Source: Sediminitomix flava (GTDB taxonomy: Bacteria; Bacteroidota; Bacteroidia; Cytophagales; Flammeovirgaceae). From it: 64,000 nt of DNA. The stretch covers positions 434,001-498,000 of the forward strand of contig NZ_QGDO01000002.1 in NCBI RefSeq assembly GCF_003149185.1. Reading direction: 5' to 3'. The position numbers and the translations under genes are program-made. This document shows positions 45,468-53,067 of this stretch, piece by piece. Below the pieces are notes generated by a model. The model was not told the DNA's origin. It did not search any database and worked only from the letters and a program-made list of their open reading frames with translations. Each line of letters begins with the position of its first letter. The stretch's first letter is position 1.

Positions 45468-46664
45468 TTATGAAAGCTTTGATATAAGATGATTAACAAT
45501 ATCTTTAGCTACTTCCTTTTTCGATTTCAATCCAAAGGTTGTTTTGCCTTCTGTTTCGACAATTGTGATTTTATTCGTATCGTGTCCAAAACCAGCACCT
45601 TTATCTTGGAGAGAATTAAGTACTACAAAATCAAAGTTTTTCTTCTCCAATTTTGCAGATGCATTTTCCAATTCATCATTTGTTTCTAGTGCAAAACCAA
45701 TTGTTATTTGATGCGGCTTTTTCAATATGCCCATTTCTTTGGCTATATCTTTTGTCTTACGAAGCTGAAGACTCATGGTATCTCCTGTTTTCTTGATCTT
45801 CTGCTCTTCCGCCACCTCAGGAGAATAATCTGCTACAGCGGCTGTAAAGACTGCAATATCAGATTCTAGGAAATATTTTTTAGTTTGCTCATACATTTCT
45901 TCAGCCGTATTTACAGCTACAAACTGTCCGAGTTGTGCTGGAGGAGTTAATTCCACAGGCCCACTAATAAGGGTAACCTCGGCTCCTGCATTGATAAACT
46001 CTTGTGCAATTGCATATCCCATTTTTCCACTCGAAGCATTCGTAAGGTATCGCACAGGATCAATAAATTCTTTTGTTGGGCCAGCAGTTAAAACTACTTT
46101 TTTCCCTTTCAGAGCGCCTTTAGGTCTAAAAAAATCTTGAATATGAGTCAAAATATGCTCAGGTTCAGCCATTCTTCCTTTTCCTACCAATCCACTTGCC
46201 AACTCACCTTCTTCTGCTTCAATAATGTGGTGTCCGTATTCAACTAAAGTATTAATATTTCTTGTTGTTGAAGGATGTAAATACATATCTAAATCCATGG
46301 CTGGGGCAACCATTACAGGACAGCGTGCTGATAAATAAACTGCAGTCAATAAATTATCGCAAAGTCCTGAGGTCATTTTTGCCATAGTTTGAGCCGAAGC
46401 TGGAGCTATAACCATAAGATCAGCCCAAAGACCTAACTTTACATGACTATTCCATTCTCCCGTTTTTCCTTTGGTAAAATCAGACAATACAGGGTTTTCC
46501 GAAAGGGTTGATAATGTAAGAGGTGTGATGAATTCTTTGGCTGCTTCTGTGATGAGAACCTGTACTTCTGCACCTTCTTTCTTCAGCAATCGTACGAGTA
46601 GAGCGGCTTTATAAGCGGCTATACTTCCAGTAACTCCCAATAATATTTTCTTTCCTTTTAGCAT
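45468..46664 (-). CDS. coaBC: Bifunctional phosphopantothenoylcysteine decarboxylase / phosphopantothenate-cysteine ligase
   Basis: 398 residues, two steps of coenzyme A synthesis. CoaC (FMN decarboxylase) covers about 1-180: GVTGSIAAYKAA, LGLWADLMVIAPASAQTMAK, and the clamp APAMDLDMYLHP, which has Asp where enterobacterial enzymes have Asn (PAMN). CoaB (ligase) covers about 185-398: VVLTAGPTKEFIDPVRYLTN, ASSGKMGYAIAQEF, AAVADYSP, KKTGD and the Lys-rich KIKKTGD segment. Cytosolic. Downstream of rpoZ but separated by a terminator. Confidence 0.95.
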   Translation of the reverse strand: MLKGKKILLGVTGSIAAYKAALLVRLLKKEGAEVQVLITEAAKEFITPLTLSTLSENPVLSDFTKGKTGEWNSHVKLGLWADLMVIAPASAQTMAKMTSGLCDNLLTAVYLSARCPVMVAPAMDLDMYLHPSTTRNINTLVEYGHHIIEAEEGELASGLVGKGRMAEPEHILTHIQDFFRPKGALKGKKVVLTAGPTKEFIDPVRYLTNASSGKMGYAIAQEFINAGAEVTLISGPVELTPPAQLGQFVAVNTAEEMYEQTKKYFLESDIAVFTAAVADYSPEVAEEQKIKKTGDTMSLQLRKTKDIAKEMGILKKPHQITIGFALETNDELENASAKLEKKNFDFVVLNSLQDKGAGFGHDTNKITIVETEGKTTFGLKSKKEVAKDIVNHLISKLS

Positions 46665-46695
46665 CTCTTGATCCTCTTTAAGAATAGGGTAAAAA

Positions 46696-46733
46696 AAAAC
46701 TTCCGATGGTTCAAAAATACCAACGGAAGTTTT
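46696..46733 (-). terminator. Terminator between rpoZ and coaBC
   Basis: AAAACTTCCG pairs with CGGAAGTTTT (with further inner pairing); on the minus strand followed by nine T. It lies downstream of rpoZ and before the coaBC start. Confidence 0.85.
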
Positions 46734-46755
46734 GTATTAAAAATCTTAGGAACAA

Positions 46756-47058
46756 TTATCTGATAGGAGTTCTATCAAAGTAGATTTTTCCATCTAAGAA
46801 TTCCTCTGTAGCCAAAGTTGTTGGCTTAGGCATTCTTTCATAGAACTTAGAAATTTCAATTTGTTCTCTGTTTTCGTGGATCTCTTCCAAATTGTCAACA
46901 GTGGTCGCAAATTCTTCCAGTTTCCCTTTCAATTCATCCTTCAAACGACTTGATATTTGTCTTGATCTTTTACCGATGATAACAACAGACTCATAAATGT
47001 TTTCTGTCTCAACGATCAATTCTGGAAGGTCTCTTGTGACTAATTCTGCTTTTGCCAT
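46756..47058 (-). CDS. rpoZ: DNA-directed RNA polymerase omega subunit (Bacteroidota type)
   Basis: 100 residues from the ATG at 47058 (MAKAELVTRDLPELIVETEN); the longer frame starts at TTG 47094, exactly where a -7 box lies, so it is untranslated. The RNA polymerase Rpb6/omega pattern is seen in ENIYESVVIIGKRSRQISSR (about 16-35), the helix that contacts beta-prime. Assists polymerase assembly. Position between bamD and coaBC is conserved in Bacteroidota. Confidence 0.82.
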   Translation of the reverse strand: MAKAELVTRDLPELIVETENIYESVVIIGKRSRQISSRLKDELKGKLEEFATTVDNLEEIHENREQIEISKFYERMPKPTTLATEEFLDGKIYFDRTPIR

Positions 47059-47091
47059 TGAATTTTTGTTTAAGATATTGTAAGCAAACGA

Positions 47092-47099
47092 CAAATATA
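47092..47099 (-). promoter_or_regulatory. Putative -7 promoter box of rpoZ
   Basis: TATATTTG on the minus strand matches TAnnTTTG, 33 bases upstream of the rpoZ ATG, between bamD and rpoZ. Confidence 0.4.
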
Positions 47100-47136
47100 T
47101 GATTTATGAAATAATATTAAAATTATTTCGAAGAAA

Positions 47137-47967
47137 TTAAGCTTCTTTTTTCTCCTCTACTTCTTCTGTCGCGTCAATAATCACTTTGATCTTCTTATCT
47201 GCATTATTGTAAAGCTTATCCGCATCTTTCATCAACAAAGATTCAGGATACTTTTTCTGAAACTCCTTATAAACCTCAATTACAGACTGATAACGCTCTT
47301 GTTGCTTTGAATAAACACTAATTTCAGCAAGTTCATAGAAAGCCTCAATTCTTCTATACATTGCTTCTTCTTTAAAATCAGAATCTGGATAATCTTTCAT
47401 GAAGTTATCATAAGCAACCGTTGCCGCTTTATATTTTCTGATTTTAGAATACAGTTTAGCGTTGTCAAAAGCTTTCAATTCTAATTTTTCACGAAGTTCA
47501 TTGATCACTTCATTTGCTTGTGTAGCATACTCACTTCTTGGGAAACGGTTCAAGAAATTTTGCATCTCATCAATAGCATCGTTCGTATTAGACTGATCCA
47601 AATTAAAGTCTGGAGCATCTTTGTAAAGTGAGTAAGCACTCATGTACAAAGCCTCTTCAGCTTTTGGACTTCTACGGTAGGTATCAAAAAATTGACGGAA
47701 ATAACTTGAAGCTAAAATATATTGCTTTTGCTCGTAATGACAGTAGGCATAATAGAATTGAAGTTGTTCAGCACGGTCTGTACCTGTCATACTTGGCATT
47801 AGGTCTTCAAATAATAAACCTGCTCTATAAAAATCTCCTTCGTTATAGTAATTCAGCGCTGCATCATACTTTTTATCAATGTCAGAGCTTTTCATAAGTT
47901 TATTAAAATTACCACATGAAAAGCTAAAAAGTGCTAGCGCTAGCAATATCAATATTCTCTTTGCCAT
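47137..47967 (-). CDS. bamD: Outer-membrane protein assembly factor BamD
   Basis: 276 residues. Lipoprotein signal peptide with LFSFSC (Cys about 18) followed by GNFNKLMKS. The rest is helical TPR-like repeats (DAALNYYNEGDFYRAGLLFE, QLQFYYAYCHYEQKQYILAS, AEEALYMSAYSLY, FLNRFPRSEYATQANEVINE, RYQSVIEVYKEFQKKYPES), as in BamD/YfiO, the essential lipoprotein partner of BamA in outer-membrane protein insertion. A Lys/Glu-rich C-terminal tail is present. First gene of the bamD-rpoZ-coaBC stretch. Confidence 0.9.
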   Translation of the reverse strand: MAKRILILLALALFSFSCGNFNKLMKSSDIDKKYDAALNYYNEGDFYRAGLLFEDLMPSMTGTDRAEQLQFYYAYCHYEQKQYILASSYFRQFFDTYRRSPKAEEALYMSAYSLYKDAPDFNLDQSNTNDAIDEMQNFLNRFPRSEYATQANEVINELREKLELKAFDNAKLYSKIRKYKAATVAYDNFMKDYPDSDFKEEAMYRRIEAFYELAEISVYSKQQERYQSVIEVYKEFQKKYPESLLMKDADKLYNNADKKIKVIIDATEEVEEKKEA

Positions 47968-48076
47968 CCTCTTTTATAAATTTTCCTCTTTCAAAGCTAA
48001 ACAAAATCAAATCTCGAAGTTAACCTATTCTTTAAAAAGAGAGAATAAATTTTGTTAAAACCTCTTATAATAAAAA

Positions 48077-48100
48077 AAGAGATAACCATAGTTATCTCTT
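48077..48100 (-). terminator. Terminator after the gene at 48163-48972
   Basis: AAGAGATAAC-CATA-GTTATCTCTT exact stem; on the minus strand followed by TTTTTATTATAAG. Confidence 0.82.
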
Positions 48101-48162
48101 CTATCAACAGTTTTTACTGTATTAAATTTATAATTCGCCTTTTCAGAAACTAACTTTTTATT

Positions 48163-48972
48163 TTAGATAGCTTGATTTGCGATCTTTCTGCATGATTGTA
48201 CATAAGAAAGAATCCCACTTTTTAAATCGTCAATCAACATACTCGGACCACCCATAAGTGCAGGCGGTACATTATAAAGGTAATTTAGCGTATAGCACTC
48301 CACTAAAGTTCTATTCCCTTCATAAGGATAGTATACCGTCAGAACTTTTGACATTTCAGAAGTCTTATGGAACATAACTCGACCGTAGTCAAAGTTTTCT
48401 TGCCAAGTGAATGATGATGGCATGATTTGATCTCTTTTATAAGTTCTGAAAACATTCTTCAAATCATTTCCTTTTCGCTCAAGATCATTTTCGACATCTA
48501 CATAAGCAACTTTAAACTTAAAGTCAGGCTCCATCACTCCTCCTTGGATAGCAAAAGTATTATTATTCAAATCTTGTAATTTATATCCAGGCATTGTTGA
48601 CTGGAAATAATCTAAATTTGTTAGTCTGTCTTTATTAAAATAGTCAATTGGAGCATCTACCAAGTAAACAACTTTAGTCCCCAAGATGTAATAGTCTTCA
48701 TCTTTCTTATCAAAGTCGCTCTCTGTATCGAGTGCTTTAACATGCTCTAAGAAATCTTTACTATCATCATTATGATTCTCAAAGCTTTCATAATTCTTGT
48801 CCAAGAACTCGATATACCCTACAACTTCTCCATTCTCGAGGGCTTCTTTATCCAATGGGAAAGTCCAATTTTGGATTCTTTTAAAAATCGGTGAATTCAT
48901 ATTTTGGGCTTTAGTACCTTTTACACATGCAAAGCATAAGAAAACCCCTAGAATAAAGTAAAATCTGTTCAT
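48163..48972 (-). CDS. Secreted protein of unknown function, 269 aa
   Basis: The ATG at 48972 gives a good signal peptide (MNRFYFILGVFLCFACVKG); an ATG at 49020 and a TTG at 49023 are in frame but would place 16-17 extra residues before it. Mature region begins QNMNSPIFKRIQNWTFPLDK; it is mixed alpha/beta with aspartate-rich parts (ENHNDDSKDFLEH, DTESDFDKKDEDYY) and ends in a helical segment with Cys. I considered GldN but the sequence does not match. Function not known; single gene with its own terminator. Confidence 0.55.
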   Translation of the reverse strand: MNRFYFILGVFLCFACVKGTKAQNMNSPIFKRIQNWTFPLDKEALENGEVVGYIEFLDKNYESFENHNDDSKDFLEHVKALDTESDFDKKDEDYYILGTKVVYLVDAPIDYFNKDRLTNLDYFQSTMPGYKLQDLNNNTFAIQGGVMEPDFKFKVAYVDVENDLERKGNDLKNVFRTYKRDQIMPSSFTWQENFDYGRVMFHKTSEMSKVLTVYYPYEGNRTLVECYTLNYLYNVPPALMGGPSMLIDDLKSGILSYVQSCRKIANQAI

Positions 48973-49159
48973 GGCAAGTAAGTTGGTTACTTTTTGAGAA
49001 CAAGAGCCAAAAAGTTTCATCAAAACTATAAATAATCATTCAGCAAATAAAGGTAAACGTTTATCTCGTTTAATACTTTACTGAGGGTGATTAAATACAA
49101 TATCCTCGTTATTTTATGTTAAATAGCCATCTTTCAATTTTTGGACATGTGTTGATTTT

Positions 49160-49167
49160 TAATTTTG
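49160..49167 (+). promoter_or_regulatory. Putative -7 promoter box just before the mannosyltransferase start
   Basis: TAATTTTG matches TAnnTTTG and ends one base before the ATG at 49169; a TTTG at 49140-49143 lies 16 bases upstream. If real, the message would be leaderless or start inside the gene. Confidence 0.3.
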
Positions 49168-49168
49168 T

Positions 49169-49909
49169 ATGGTGGAGAATCGAGAAAATATTGTAATCAT
49201 ACCGACCTACAACGAAATTGAAAACATCGAAGATATCCTTCGTGCCGTTGTAGCTTTAGAGGTCCATTTTGATATCATGGTGGTTGATGATAACTCACCC
49301 GATGGTACAGCTCAAAAAGTAATGGAATTGGCTGAAGAATTTCCTAATCAGATTATTCTTGAGCAAAGAACTGAAAAATCAGGCTTAGGCACAGCTTATA
49401 TTCATGGATTTAAGAAAGCCTTGGCGCTAGGTTATCAGTATATTTTTGAAATGGATGCCGACTTTTCACACAACCCTAAAGATCTTATCAGACTTTATGA
49501 AGCTTGTTCCAAAGAAGGAAATGATTTGGCTGTAGGCTCAAGATATATTAGAGGTGTGAATGTAGTGAATTGGCCAATGAGCAGAGTTCTACTCTCATTC
49601 TTTGCAGGAGTCTATGTTCGTATGATTACTGGTATGAAGATCATGGACCCAACAGCTGGTTTCAAATGTTTTAGCCGTAAAGTATTAGAAACTATAGACC
49701 TAGACAATATAAGATTTGTGGGTTATGCCTTTCAAATTGAAATGAAGTTCAAGTCTTGGAAAAGAGGATTTAAAATAAAAGAAGTCCCAATTATTTTTAC
49801 TGACCGTACAAAAGGTGAATCTAAAATGTCTCATCACATCATTAAAGAAGCCGTTTTTGGGGTAATTAGTATGACAATAAATAGCTGGTTTTCTTCTAGT
49901 AAAAAATAA
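49169..49909 (+). CDS. Polyprenol-phosphate mannosyltransferase-like glycosyltransferase (GT2)
   Basis: 246 residues, no TM segment at the N-terminus. GT-A fold of family 2: VIIPTYNEIENIEDIL (about 9-24), IMVVDDNSPDGTA, GLGTAYIHGFKKAL, and the metal-binding FEMDADFSHNPKDL (DAD, about 97-103), SRYIRGVNVVNWP, MDPTAGFKCFSRK, IIFTDRTKGESKMS (RxxGxSK end). This pattern is that of dolichyl/polyprenyl-phosphate mannose synthases, which transfer mannose from GDP-mannose to a lipid carrier at the membrane. Stand-alone gene with a bidirectional terminator behind it. Confidence 0.88.
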   Translation: MVENRENIVIIPTYNEIENIEDILRAVVALEVHFDIMVVDDNSPDGTAQKVMELAEEFPNQIILEQRTEKSGLGTAYIHGFKKALALGYQYIFEMDADFSHNPKDLIRLYEACSKEGNDLAVGSRYIRGVNVVNWPMSRVLLSFFAGVYVRMITGMKIMDPTAGFKCFSRKVLETIDLDNIRFVGYAFQIEMKFKSWKRGFKIKEVPIIFTDRTKGESKMSHHIIKEAVFGVISMTINSWFSSSKK

Positions 49910-49943
49910 ATACGACTATTTCATTAGTTGAAAAGTATCTTTG

Positions 49944-49983
49944 AAAAGAGAGTCACCCTGATTTTACAGAGTGACTCTCTTTT
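49944..49983. terminator. Bidirectional terminator between the mannosyltransferase and tkt
   Basis: AAAAGAGAGTCAC/GTGACTCTCTTTT exact stem with a small inner CTG/CAG pair; T runs on both sides. Confidence 0.9.
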
Positions 49984-50004
49984 ATTTATTCTAAAACTTA
50001 ACTC

Positions 50005-52059
50005 TTAAGCCAAGGACTTCAGAAAACTTCGAACTTCTTTGGCTACATTTTCAGCTGTAAAACCAAATTTTTCATCCAAGACACCAGCAGGCGCAGAATG
50101 TCCAAAGTGATTCAACCCCCAAACTTGCCCTTTATCGCCAACCAATTCTCTTAAAGTACTTGGAAGACCTGCCGTAAGCCCAAACTTAGGAATATCATTT
50201 GGTAATACTTTATCCTGATATGATGGTGGCTGAATCTTGAACAACCCTTCTGAAGGAATCGCTACTACTCTCACTTTATACTCTTTTAGTAATTCTGCAC
50301 CTCCTACAAGAGTTGAGACTTCAGAGCCACTACCAATCAATATTACATCTGGTTGGTCGCTATCTAAAACAATGTATCCTCCTTGATTTGCCCCTTTCGC
50401 TTCTTCGTATCTTGAACTTCCATTTTGAGTTGGAAGACTTTTAATGTTCTGTCTTGAAAGAATTAAAGCCGATGGTGTTTCTGTATTTTTAAGAGCCATT
50501 TCCCAAGCTACAGTCGTTTCTTCAGCATCGGAAGGACGAAGAGCTAGCATACTATTCTTTCCCTTATGATTTTGGAGTTTTTCCATCAATCGTATTTGAG
50601 CTTCATGCTCAACAGGTTGATGCGTTGGTCCATCCTCTCCTACCCTAAAAGCATCATGTGTCCATACAAATTTCACTGGAAGCTCCATTAAAGCAGATAA
50701 GCGGTAAGCCGGTTTCATATAATCAGAAAAAACAAAAAATGTACCTACTACAGGAATTACCCCACCATGAAGAGCCATCCCATTTGCTAAACAAGCCATG
50801 GTTAACTCAGAAACTCCAACTTGTAGAAACCTCCCTCCATGATTATCCCGACTCATTACAGTTGTTTTTTTCAAGAAACCGTCCGTTTTATCTGAGTTAC
50901 TCAAATCGGCTGATGCCACTATCATATTCTCAATTTCATCAGCAAAAGTGGAAAGTACCAAAGAGGAAGCAGCCCTTGTTGGAGCTCCCGATTTTTGAGC
51001 TATTGACGAAAAATCAACCTTCTCAATGGTTTTCATCTCAAAGAAATCTCTGAGCTTCTGTGCTAATTCAGGCTTTTCCATCTCCCAATTGGCTTGAAAA
51101 TGTTGTTTATTACTCACATATTCAGCCATACATTTATTTACGCCATCATAATAGCTAGCCACTTCAGGGAAAACTTGAAATGGGTCATTAATATCTCCTC
51201 CTAGGTTTTCAATTGTTTTTTCAAAAGAAGCTCCTGCACCACTCAAGGGTTGACCGTGTAGTGAGGTCTTACCTTCAAAAGGATTCCCATCTTCATCAAC
51301 AGCTCCTTTCCCTATAATTGTGTGGCCAATTATCAAGGTAGGCTTCTTCGTTTCTTCATTTGCACTTGTAAGAGCTTTTCTAATTTGTACATGGTCATGT
51401 CCATCCACTTCGATTACATTCCATCCCCATGCTTCATATTTAGCCTTTGTATCTTCATCTGTCACTTCACTTACAGGGGTTGATAATTGAATCTTATTTG
51501 CATCATAAAACATGATCAGATTACTCAACCCTAAAAAACCTGCAATTCTCCCTGCTCCTTGAGATACTTCTTCTTGAATTCCTCCATCGGAAATAAAGGC
51601 ATATGTTTTATGCGCCATCCATTCTCCAAACTTAGAACAAAGAAAACGTTCGACGATAGCAGCCCCAACTGCCATTGCATGACCTTGCCCTAAAGGTCCT
51701 GAAGTATTTTCAACTCCACGTAAAATATCCACTTCTGGGTGACCAGGAGTCAAACTTCCCCATTGTCTAAAATTTCGTAACTCCTCCATGTCATACTTAC
51801 CTTGCAAGGTCAAAATACTGTACAACATAGGAGACATATGTCCTGCATCCATAAAAAAGCGATCTCTATGTATCCATGTCGGATCACTAGGGTTGAATTT
51901 CAGAAACTCAGAATATAATATATGTATAAAATCAGCTCCTCCCATCGCTCCACCAGGGTGTCCCGATTTTGCTTTTTCTACCATTGCAGCAGATAAAATT
52001 CTGATGTTGTTTACAGCTTTATTGGTAAGATCTATATTTGTTTGTTTGTTATGTGCCAT
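50005..52059 (-). CDS. tkt: Transketolase
   Basis: 684 residues from the ATG at 52059 (MAHNKQTNIDLTNKA); the TTG at 52071 is less likely. Thiamine-diphosphate enzyme of the non-oxidative pentose phosphate pathway, cytosolic. Seen: KAKSGHPGGAMGGADFIHIL (about 31-50), PGHPEVDILRGVENTSGPLG, the cofactor segment FISDGGIQEEVSQGAGR with FYDANKIQLST (SDG where many enzymes have GDG), DGHDH, and in the second half THDAFRVGEDGPTHQPVEH with the catalytic Glu/His. Length is normal. Confidence 0.96.
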   Translation of the reverse strand: MAHNKQTNIDLTNKAVNNIRILSAAMVEKAKSGHPGGAMGGADFIHILYSEFLKFNPSDPTWIHRDRFFMDAGHMSPMLYSILTLQGKYDMEELRNFRQWGSLTPGHPEVDILRGVENTSGPLGQGHAMAVGAAIVERFLCSKFGEWMAHKTYAFISDGGIQEEVSQGAGRIAGFLGLSNLIMFYDANKIQLSTPVSEVTDEDTKAKYEAWGWNVIEVDGHDHVQIRKALTSANEETKKPTLIIGHTIIGKGAVDEDGNPFEGKTSLHGQPLSGAGASFEKTIENLGGDINDPFQVFPEVASYYDGVNKCMAEYVSNKQHFQANWEMEKPELAQKLRDFFEMKTIEKVDFSSIAQKSGAPTRAASSLVLSTFADEIENMIVASADLSNSDKTDGFLKKTTVMSRDNHGGRFLQVGVSELTMACLANGMALHGGVIPVVGTFFVFSDYMKPAYRLSALMELPVKFVWTHDAFRVGEDGPTHQPVEHEAQIRLMEKLQNHKGKNSMLALRPSDAEETTVAWEMALKNTETPSALILSRQNIKSLPTQNGSSRYEEAKGANQGGYIVLDSDQPDVILIGSGSEVSTLVGGAELLKEYKVRVVAIPSEGLFKIQPPSYQDKVLPNDIPKFGLTAGLPSTLRELVGDKGQVWGLNHFGHSAPAGVLDEKFGFTAENVAKEVRSFLKSLA

Positions 52060-52204
52060 AATACAGTTCAATATTTTAGACTAAAACAAAAAGCTTGACT
52101 GTATGACTCAATAAAAATCAAGTGAAGTACTGTTTTGGTGAATTCTGATTTGACTAATGATTTTCAGTACTTTTTTCTATAATTCTATATCATTTGAATA
52201 CATA

Positions 52205-52240
52205 AAAAAACGGTTCTTCTCATTTCAGAGAAGAACCGTT
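52205..52240 (-). terminator. Terminator after the chalcone-isomerase-like gene
   Basis: AACGGTTCTTCTC/GAGAAGAACCGTT exact 13-base stem, 6-base loop; on the minus strand the stem runs into TTTTT. Confidence 0.9.
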
Positions 52241-52268
52241 CCGTTCATAATTTGATAGAAATCAAATA

Positions 52269-52850
52269 TTAGTTTTTACCTAACATACCTGATTTCAAAT
52301 CTTTATCAGCTGGCTTGTTTGATAACCAAATTCCGAAAAGTGCTTTTTTAAATGCTAAACCTTTGATAGCCAAAAGTTCTTTACCGTTTTTGTAAACCAA
52401 TGTTTTTTCAGCTGAAGGTTGATATTTAAATTCGAAAATATCTTTCTTCACGATTTCATCTTTCTTAAAGACATCTACAAATTGATCAATCTCAGTCTGC
52501 AATGGAGCTGTATTTCCATTCAAAGAGCTTTTAAATCCATCAGTAGTAGCTGAAGCCATTTTATCACTTGTAATCAATCCAGATACAATTTCCAGACGAA
52601 TTGCCATTGGTGCATTGTCTGTTACAATTGCTTGTGCATCCTTAGATTTTGCTTCTAAGTAAAGACCTCCAACATACAAGTCCATAAAATACTTAGAACG
52701 AATTCCTCCTCCGTTAAGAGTTACATCTTTACCATCTACTTGAATAGAGTTAGGAAGTTCTACACCTGCAATCTCAGTTTGAGCAAATGAGCTAGTGATC
52801 GCAATAAATAGTAAAGCAACAAGTGTTGATAAACGCTTTGACAAGTTCAT
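52269..52850 (-). CDS. Exported chalcone-isomerase-fold protein
   Basis: 193 residues; signal peptide to SSFAQ (about 23). The pattern of the bacterial chalcone-isomerase-like domain is clear: EIAGVELPNSIQVDGKDVTL, LNGGGIRSKYFMDLYVGGLY, VSGLITSDKMASATTDGF, DIFEFKYQPSAEKTLVYKNG and LAFKKALFGIWLSNKPADK. The fold is related to plant chalcone isomerase and fatty-acid-binding proteins; in bacteria its role is unknown and it is periplasmic here. Stand-alone gene with its own terminator. Confidence 0.87.
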   Translation of the reverse strand: MNLSKRLSTLVALLFIAITSSFAQTEIAGVELPNSIQVDGKDVTLNGGGIRSKYFMDLYVGGLYLEAKSKDAQAIVTDNAPMAIRLEIVSGLITSDKMASATTDGFKSSLNGNTAPLQTEIDQFVDVFKKDEIVKKDIFEFKYQPSAEKTLVYKNGKELLAIKGLAFKKALFGIWLSNKPADKDLKSGMLGKN

Positions 52851-53013
52851 ATTTAAAATTTATATATTAAAAATGGTCGTTTGAATAGTGCAATATATAA
52901 GTTAATGCTAAAAAGAAAGGAACTGAAAATGACAAAAAATATTAAAATATTCATCTATGAATTATCCAATAGAGATAGTAAATAATACAACATTTTAACC
53001 TAGTCATAAAAAA

Positions 53014-53041
53014 AGCAGTACAGAAATAAATCTGCACTGCT
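53014..53041 (-). terminator. Terminator after the amidophosphoribosyltransferase gene
   Basis: AGCAGTACAGA pairs with TCTGCACTGCT (one mismatch), 6-base loop; on the minus strand followed by TTTTTTTATG. Confidence 0.8.
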
Positions 53042-53067
53042 GTATATTTCATAAAGATCGATAAACT

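Noticed and set aside
48163-49023. Gliding/secretion protein GldN
   Set aside because: Size and secretion fit, but none of the GldN segments (for example the D-x-x-W-S-K type motif) is present.
50658-51053. 131-residue open frame on the plus strand inside tkt
   Set aside because: Antisense shadow of a conserved gene; no start context or homology.
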